Positions 58,771 through 64,000 of a stretch of DNA of 64,000 bases are shown in pieces. This stretch comes from an uncultured Collinsella sp. GTDB taxonomy: Bacteria > Actinomycetota > Coriobacteriia > Coriobacteriales > Coriobacteriaceae. The position numbers were made by a program, and so were the translations under genes. The DNA lies in the NCBI GenBank assembly GCA_958350755.1, contig CATWID010000004.1, forward strand, positions 1-64,000. Direction: 5' to 3'. Under the pieces are notes generated by a model, which worked only from the letters and a program-made list of their open reading frames with translations, searched no databases and had not been told where the DNA came from. Position 1 is the stretch's first letter, and every line of letters begins with the position of its first letter.

Positions 58771-61770
58771 ATGGTAAACGATTTGAGCAGTATAGACGAC
58801 CTCGAGCTGATGCCGCTGGGCGGAGGCTATATGGTGCGACGCGAACGCTTGATGAATGAGCTTCTCGCCAAGGGCCGAAAGGCCGGCATCGTGGTTCTCT
58901 ATGCGCCCGACGGGTTTGGGAAGACCTCGGTGCTGCTGCAGTACACCCATGAGGTTAAATGCGACCCGACGCGAGGCCCTGTGCGGATTATCGAGGCCGA
59001 TCGCGCCACTGGGCGCGAGGTGTTTATGCAGCTCGAGGTGGTTACCGAAGAACTCAAAGACAAACCGCACTCCCTTATCGCGATTGATAATGTGCCAAAC
59101 CTCGATCAGCACGATACCGAAGACCTCATCGACAGGATTCGCGGCCTGCGCGCTATGGGGGTAGGGGTCTTTATCTCCTGCCGTCCTTCAAATCGTCAAC
59201 TGATTCATGGGCTGGGCGATTCGGTTAAGATCAATGCGCAGATGCTCAAGGTGCATGCCTATGAGTATTCGGCGTGGGCATCGGCGTTTTCGATCAGCAC
59301 ATCGCTCGACTTTTATCAGCTCACGCAGGGCGTGCCCGAGCTCGTTTCGGCATTGCAGACGGGTCTGTATGGCCAAGGCGACGTAGCCGGTCTGCTCGAA
59401 AACGAGATTGTCAACGTATATGGCGCGGCACTTGTCGATCTGGCTTCGCTCGACAATAATGCGCTGTTTTGCGTGGCATGTCTCATGATTTTGATGGGCG
59501 AGGGCAATATCGCAGAACTCGAGGCTTGCGGGGTGAGGCTGTCGATGGTCGACCAGTCCTACTTTGTACGCGACTACCCGATCTTTGGCTTGGACCCCGC
59601 CGAGCGGAGTTTTACGTGTCTGGGCACGGAGGATAACGGACGCTTGCGCTTGCGTAAGTTGGTGGCCGAGGTTCGCCCCGAACTTGTTCCGAGGGCGGCC
59701 CGGATTTTGCTTAAGGCGGGTAGATGCGATGCGGCGATGGGCCTGGCGGACGCCTTTTTGGACCGTGATGCGGTCCTTGAACTTGCTGGGCAGTATGGGG
59801 TCGATCTGGCTCTGACGGGGCACGGGGCCGATATCTGCCGAGCAGCGCTGGGCACGATCGATGCCGAGGATCCGGCTCCAGAGCCAACGCCTGCCGAGGC
59901 GCTTGGCGTATATCTGGCAGCGGTCAGCGTGTCCAATACAAAGCTCGCTCGCTATATGGCATCGGTCATCGAGCGCGGGGGCGAACGGGCGGCCTGCGAA
60001 ATAGACCCTGTTTCATGGAGGGTGGCCCAGACACTGACGGCTGTTTGCTATGGGGACAACGGGCTTGGGCTTCCTACGAACCTGGCCGTGCCAGAAATCG
60101 AGACATCCCATACCGCACTCGATATGTTGTCCGCACATATCGAGGTCAAGCGCTGCCTGACCGAGCGGGGAGATGACGGCGGCGTTCTACAGCAGCTCAA
60201 AACGAGCAAGGCCTACGACTGTGAGCTCGACATCGCGGGGATTGTTATACGGGCCGATAGCATGCTGGTGGAGCTTTTTTACGGGTCGTTTGCGGGAACC
60301 GACGAGCGCGACGACGAGATGACGGTGGTGCGGGAGGCGCTCGACGTACGTGGGCTTAAGGCGATGGCTATCTGGGTGCGCATGGTGTTGGCGGCACGGC
60401 GGCTCCTTTCCGGCCTGCCGGTAACCGACGACGCGGCATTCAACGAGCTCGATCGTTTTGCCGTGCGCATGCGCGACAACCAGATTCAGCTGTTTGGCCT
60501 GTTGCTAGAAGGCTGGCAGTCGCTGGCAGAGGGACGGCCGGTTAATGCAAAGTTTCGTGCGGTCCAAGTGCTCAAACTTGCCGAGGAGTCGATTGCGTAC
60601 ATGCGCGATAACGCATTGCTGCTGGAGCGCGCGGCGTATCTGCGTAACACCTCGATGGTTTCGGTGCGCGAGGAAGCGGAGTTGCTCGATATAAGCCAGA
60701 CGCAGGTTGGTGGAGCGGAGGCCTGGATGGTGGCGCTGCATTTGGCCTGTGCGGGCCGAGACAGCGATCTTGCGGCCTGGATGTCCATGAATCGTGCGGG
60801 GATTCTGGAGCCATCGTATCGGCTCTTTGCGCGCCTTGCCATGCATTGTCTGGGCGAGCCGGCGACCAGGATTCGCAAGAAGCTTCCCGTGCGCGAGCTG
60901 TCGCGGTACTCGCTGCGCGATGATCTGGAAGGGGAGGGCGAGCGCTTATTTCAGGCCGGCGAGGTTGAAGCCGTTGATACCATCGACCATATCGAGATTC
61001 GCATGTTTGGTGCGTTTCGCGCCGAACGCGACGGGTTTCCCATCACGGACAAAATGTGGCGCCGCAAGAAGGCGGCGACACTTGCCGAGCGGCTTGCGCT
61101 GGGCATGGATGCGCTCGTCGATCGTGAGACGCTGGCTATGGAGCTGTGGCCCCATGCCGAGTTCAATAGCGCCCGCAACAACCTGTACTCGACGATATCG
61201 CGCTTGCGGTCGGCTTTGGGACCGACGCCGGATGGCAAGTCGTGTGTGCTCATCCAAAATGAATGCATCGGACTCAACGGCGACTACGTCAAGACCGATG
61301 TACGGCTGTTTGACCAGATAAGCCGCGAGGTTTTGGGAAATCGAACGGGTGCGCGCGGGCCCCATTTAGTTGAGCTGTGCCTTAAGATTGAGCAGCTTTA
61401 TGCCGGACCGCTGTATGTTCCCAATGGCTGTAATCCCACCTACTTTTTGCGTATGCGACGCATTATGCAGTCAAAGTATATCGATTGCATGATTAAGGGA
61501 GCAAATGCCGCTCTAGAAGAAAACGACCTGCAGTCGGCGATTTGGCTGGCGGAGTCGGGTCTTCGACAGGAAACGGCGCGTGAGGATATGGTGCGCTGCG
61601 CCATGCGTGTCTACAGTGCGGCGGGGCGGCGGCGCGATATCGTCGAGCTGTACAGCGGGCATATGCACCATCTGAGGGAGCAGGTCAATGGCGTGCCCGA
61701 GCCCGAGACGCGGCGTCTATACGAGCGCTTGGTGGAGGGGCGGCTCAATCGCGTGCTGGTCGAGCGATAA
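58771..61770 (+). CDS. Large ATPase-type regulator with C-terminal winged helix and BTAD-like domain
   Basis: A 999-residue protein of the MalT/SARP-like architecture. The N-terminal NTPase has a P-loop in YAPDGFGKTSVLL (about 44-56) and a likely Walker B in SLIAIDNVP. The middle 500 residues are helical, probably TPR-like. Residues about 740-840 form a winged helix like SARP regulators (IEIRMFGAFRAERDG, ALVDRETLAMELWPHA, ARNNLYSTISRLRSALG), and the end is a BTAD-like helical domain (YAGPLYVPN, AIWLAESGLRQETAREDMVR). Such proteins are ATP-dependent transcription activators sensing an unknown ligand. Its target is unknown. Confidence 0.8.
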   Translation: MVNDLSSIDDLELMPLGGGYMVRRERLMNELLAKGRKAGIVVLYAPDGFGKTSVLLQYTHEVKCDPTRGPVRIIEADRATGREVFMQLEVVTEELKDKPHSLIAIDNVPNLDQHDTEDLIDRIRGLRAMGVGVFISCRPSNRQLIHGLGDSVKINAQMLKVHAYEYSAWASAFSISTSLDFYQLTQGVPELVSALQTGLYGQGDVAGLLENEIVNVYGAALVDLASLDNNALFCVACLMILMGEGNIAELEACGVRLSMVDQSYFVRDYPIFGLDPAERSFTCLGTEDNGRLRLRKLVAEVRPELVPRAARILLKAGRCDAAMGLADAFLDRDAVLELAGQYGVDLALTGHGADICRAALGTIDAEDPAPEPTPAEALGVYLAAVSVSNTKLARYMASVIERGGERAACEIDPVSWRVAQTLTAVCYGDNGLGLPTNLAVPEIETSHTALDMLSAHIEVKRCLTERGDDGGVLQQLKTSKAYDCELDIAGIVIRADSMLVELFYGSFAGTDERDDEMTVVREALDVRGLKAMAIWVRMVLAARRLLSGLPVTDDAAFNELDRFAVRMRDNQIQLFGLLLEGWQSLAEGRPVNAKFRAVQVLKLAEESIAYMRDNALLLERAAYLRNTSMVSVREEAELLDISQTQVGGAEAWMVALHLACAGRDSDLAAWMSMNRAGILEPSYRLFARLAMHCLGEPATRIRKKLPVRELSRYSLRDDLEGEGERLFQAGEVEAVDTIDHIEIRMFGAFRAERDGFPITDKMWRRKKAATLAERLALGMDALVDRETLAMELWPHAEFNSARNNLYSTISRLRSALGPTPDGKSCVLIQNECIGLNGDYVKTDVRLFDQISREVLGNRTGARGPHLVELCLKIEQLYAGPLYVPNGCNPTYFLRMRRIMQSKYIDCMIKGANAALEENDLQSAIWLAESGLRQETAREDMVRCAMRVYSAAGRRRDIVELYSGHMHHLREQVNGVPEPETRRLYERLVEGRLNRVLVER

Positions 61771-61837
61771 AAACGGGCGCCCGAAGTACTTGGACACCCG
61801 TAAGCTCGCTATGTGTTGGCTCGCCGATCATTGGCTC

Positions 61838-62137
61838 TTAGACGAGCTTGATCTTCTCGATGTCCTTGCGCGAGGACTCGCGATACAGCGAGAACTTGCG
61901 GCCGATAACCTGAACGACCTCGGCGTGGCAACGCTCGGCGAGCTCCTCGGCGGCCTCGCGGGCGGAAAGACTGGAGCCATCGAGCACGGAGCACTTAACG
62001 AGCTCGTGCTTCTCCAGGTAGGCGACCGTCTGCTCGACGGTGCCCTCGTTAATATCGGACTTGCCGATGATGATGGCGGGGTTGAGGTGATGGGCCATGC
62101 TGCGAAGCTGCTTGACCTGGGCTCCTGTCAGTGCCAT
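61838..62137 (-). CDS. YhbY/CRM-domain RNA-binding protein
   Basis: A 99-residue protein of the YhbY family, an RNA-binding fold linked to ribosome assembly. The family signature is visible: MALTGAQVKQLRSMAHHLNP, then IIIGKSDINEGTVEQTVA, LEKHELVKCSVLDGS and the C-terminal VIGRKFSLYRESSRKD. RBS AGAAAGCGAGAACC. Coding is convergent with the large regulator, 67 bases apart; the methyltransferase lies upstream on the same strand. Confidence 0.93.
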   Translation of the reverse strand: MALTGAQVKQLRSMAHHLNPAIIIGKSDINEGTVEQTVAYLEKHELVKCSVLDGSSLSAREAAEELAERCHAEVVQVIGRKFSLYRESSRKDIEKIKLV

Positions 62138-62295
62138 GGGTTCTCGCTTTCTATGTATGGGGCGCCCCGCGACGGGGCCTTAATCTACGTGAGCTGTCCC
62201 ACGATAGCGCAGGAACGGCGCGGTGTGGAGCGTGTTTGCCCAGTTCAAAAAGAATGCGGATGCCGAGTGAGTGGGCGGCGTGGGCTGCGAACAGG

Positions 62296-63183
62296 CTATG
62301 AGCTGGGCGCAGAGACTGGCTCCCATGCAATAAATGCCCAACGGACCTTGCGGACGTGGTCGAGCATGTAGCGTCCCTGCGGCACACCCTTGGAGCCCGG
62401 CTCACCGGCATGGGGGTTCTCGATCATGTGCTGGGCGATGTAATCGCGCAGGCGGTCGATCTTATCCTCGTTGCCATGTTCGAGCATACGGGAAAAATCC
62501 GCCACACCTGCCTCAAGGCTATCGAAGGTGTCGCGTCGAGGCGATTCAAAGTATGTAACCTGCGGCAGGGCACCCATCTGAATGAGGATGTTGAAGGCGT
62601 ACACAAAGCCATTGCTGCAGGCAACCGAGGCACCAATGGCGTTCATCAAGTGCAGATCATAGCGCGGGCTGGAGTTAGCGACCATCGTGACAGCACAACG
62701 ACGACGAGCCGTACGGTCGAGCTTGGCAAGCGCACCTTTTAGATTGGTCGTCGTAACCGACCGACTGGCAAAGGCAACATCCACCGCTTTCGCGACCGGT
62801 CCAACCAAATCCCAATCATCATCCCAAGCAAGCTCAAGCGGCGTAATAAGATCCTCGAGTCCGTAATACTCAATGCCAGCATCAAGGGTGCCCAGCATGG
62901 CAGGGGAGAAATCAGCCGCAATCACAGGATGCCCAGCCTGAGCAAGCGGAATAGCAATCGACCCAGCCCCACACCCCATATCCAGCACCGATTCACCAGG
63001 CTTTAACGCCAACAGCTTCATAAAGTCCCGGGCATACGGAGCAGTCTCAAGCGGCCGAAAATGCCGAGCCCGCTTATCCCACTCAAAAGAGTCATCAGCC
63101 TGCCGCCGACCAGCCTGCAAGCGCATCCATTCCTCATTCCAATCCGCAGAAAGCAGCTCAGATTGAATTACACCATCAGCCAC
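62296..63183 (-). CDS. Class I SAM-dependent methyltransferase
   Basis: A 295-residue methyltransferase. Motif I is SVLDMGCGAGSIAIPLAQAGH, motif II follows in VIAADFSPAML, and the post-I strand and the ELAWDDDWD region fit the class I fold. An N-terminal helix-rich region of about 50 residues (SELLSADWNEEWMRLQAG) precedes it and may select the substrate. The start is GTG 63183 because GGAGG lies 8 bases upstream; the longer frame would add a hydrophobic stretch that is encoded by the upstream terminator region. Substrate unknown. Confidence 0.85.
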   Translation of the reverse strand: MADGVIQSELLSADWNEEWMRLQAGRRQADDSFEWDKRARHFRPLETAPYARDFMKLLALKPGESVLDMGCGAGSIAIPLAQAGHPVIAADFSPAMLGTLDAGIEYYGLEDLITPLELAWDDDWDLVGPVAKAVDVAFASRSVTTTNLKGALAKLDRTARRRCAVTMVANSSPRYDLHLMNAIGASVACSNGFVYAFNILIQMGALPQVTYFESPRRDTFDSLEAGVADFSRMLEHGNEDKIDRLRDYIAQHMIENPHAGEPGSKGVPQGRYMLDHVRKVRWAFIAWEPVSAPSS

Positions 63184-63202
63184 GGGCCAACCTCCTAGCA
63201 AC

Positions 63203-63234
63203 AAAAAAGCGACTCCTCCCAAAAGAAGAGCCGC
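63203..63234 (-). terminator. Minus-strand terminator just before the methyltransferase gene
   Basis: On the minus strand GCGGCTCTTC and GAGGAGTCGC form a 10-bp stem including two G-U pairs, then six T's. It sits only about 20 bases before the methyltransferase start codon, so it either ends the UPF0210 transcript or acts as an attenuator of the methyltransferase. Confidence 0.75.
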
Positions 63235-63348
63235 AACCAGCATATATCAGAAAGAACCGATCCAACGCCAAACCGTCATACCAGCAAAGTGGAGCAGAAG
63301 CGAAGCGACTGCAATCGGGATAGAACCCAACCGAGGTCCCGTTGTGCG

Positions 63349-63482
63349 GGAGCCCCGGGGAGGGCAAATATATAAGGTCGATCGCGAGTTCCGCACGAGC
63401 CGGAGAGCACTTAATGTGCTCTCCGTGCGAGTCAGGACTGTCCGAGCAGGCGACCTTATATATTTGCCCTCCCCGGGGCTCC
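63349..63482 (-). repeat. Giant 32-bp perfect-arm hairpin element H2 after the UPF0210 gene
   Basis: Arms 63349-63380 and 63451-63482 are exact inverted copies over 32 bp. The 70-base loop holds a perfect inner hairpin CGGAGAGCAC/GTGCTCTCCG (63401-63425). Read on the minus strand the loop contains ACAGTCCTGACTC and TCGTGCGGAACTC, the same blocks as H1 at 43511, but the arms are mostly different. It begins 17 bases after the UPF0210 stop, and the minus-strand terminator at 63203 follows. It fills most of the 316-base gap here. Confidence 0.85.
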
Positions 63483-63499
63483 TCGCCCGAACCCCTCAG

Positions 63500-64000
63500 C
63501 TAGTTCTTCAGCGAGTTCAGCGGTGCCGGGAAGCGTCCACCGCGATGGGCAAGCACGGTGCCGGCGTTGGGGTTCACCGGCATGATGGGTGCACGGCCGA
63601 ACAGGCCGCCGTACTCGACGCAGTCGCCCACGCCCTTGCCGATGGCGGGAATCACGCGGACGGCCGTGGTCTTGTTGTTGATGACGCCGATGGCCATCTC
63701 GTCGGCGATGATGCCGGCGATGGTCTCGACCGGGGTGTCGCCGGGGATGGCGATCATGTCCAGGCCGACGGAGCACACACAGGTCATGGCCTCGAGCTTC
63801 TCGAGCGAAAGCGCACCGGCCTCGACGGCGGCGATCATGCCGGCGTCCTCGGACACGGGGATAAAGGCGCCGGAGAGACCGCCCACGCTGGAGCTGGCCA
63901 TGACGCCGCCCTTCTTGACGGCATCGTTGAGCATGGCGAGCGCGCAGGTCGTGCCGGGGCCACCGCAGGTGCCCACGCCGATGATCTCGAGGATGCGCGC
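63500..64000 (-). CDS. UPF0210/PFL-family protein, C-terminal part, cut by the window edge
   Basis: The 3' part (at least 166 codons) of a gene on the minus strand; the open frame continues to the window end without its true start. The sequence ILEIIGVGTCGGPGTTCALA, LSGAFIPVSEDAGMIAAVE, MTCVCSVGLDMIAIPGDTP, ADEMAIGVINNKTTAVRVIP and the end AHRGGRFPAPLNSLKN match the UPF0210 (PFL/DUF711) family, a glycyl-radical-fold-like protein often encoded with an ACT-domain partner. A GTG at 63976 would be a false internal start. Function of the family is not established. Confidence 0.88.
   Translation of the reverse strand, partial: ARILEIIGVGTCGGPGTTCALAMLNDAVKKGGVMASSSVGGLSGAFIPVSEDAGMIAAVEAGALSLEKLEAMTCVCSVGLDMIAIPGDTPVETIAGIIADEMAIGVINNKTTAVRVIPAIGKGVGDCVEYGGLFGRAPIMPVNPNAGTVLAHRGGRFPAPLNSLKN

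Noticed and set aside
58574..58777. Possible 67-codon gene before the large regulator
   Set aside because: No ribosome binding site, unusual basic composition, and it runs into the regulator start.

Overview
The window looks like a chromosomal segment of a gut-type Coriobacteriia, most likely Collinsella or a close relative. This is inferred, not searched. The signs are high-GC actinobacterial codon use, duplicated feoA plus feoB, a glutamine synthetase next to an orphan OmpR-type regulator, GatCAB, an orphan HPr, a sortase-assembled pilus, several multidrug-type ABC pairs and many short intergenic palindromes that recur across the window.

Layout. 1-5.7 kb: APC-type amino acid permease, orphan HPr-like protein and a ferrous iron uptake operon (feoA-feoA-feoB-Cys-rich membrane protein) behind metal-regulator-like dyads. 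5.8-7.8 kb: Old Yellow Enzyme-type flavin/Fe-S oxidoreductase. 8.1-12.3 kb: regulators (AlbA-type, GntR, LacI) and a RelB/DinJ-nucleotidyltransferase fusion. 12.4-18.6 kb: glnA, orphan winged-helix regulator, HtrA protease, ligA. 18.7-24.1 kb: MATE exporter with a relic under its 3' end, divergent from a heterodimeric ABC exporter. 24.3-30.5 kb: a putative nuclease-domain protein, moaA, a moaC-mobB fusion, an MFS exporter and a HAD phosphatase. 31.0-39.7 kb: sortase pilus locus of three LPXTG-like pilins, a small membrane protein and a class C sortase. 40.0-43.5 kb: gatCAB. 43.7-48.4 kb: AraC regulator divergent from an ABC pair. 48.6-51.5 kb: DUF6110-type protein, metal P-type ATPase, PIN protein. 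52.26-52.62 kb: tmRNA, followed by about 700 bp of repeats. 53.4-58.3 kb: patatin, rplM-rpsI, glmM, EIIA-Glc-like protein, nagB. 58.8-64 kb: a 999-residue ATPase/winged-helix regulator, YhbY-like protein, methyltransferase and a UPF0210 gene cut by the window edge.

Themes. Iron uptake and heavy-metal efflux both sit behind DtxR/MntR-like dyads. glmM, EIIA and nagB suggest amino-sugar and PTS links. The most notable observation is a ten-G tract just after the signal peptide of the first pilin: as sequenced the gene is out of frame, and losing one G restores 1164 codons, which is the signature of slipped-strand phase variation. Other unusual items are two long perfect-arm hairpins of one family placed right after stop codons (gatB and the UPF0210 gene), two further palindromic repeat families, two MITE-like elements, a four-copy 62-bp tandem array, an HPr with Asp at position 46, and the antitoxin-nucleotidyltransferase fusion.
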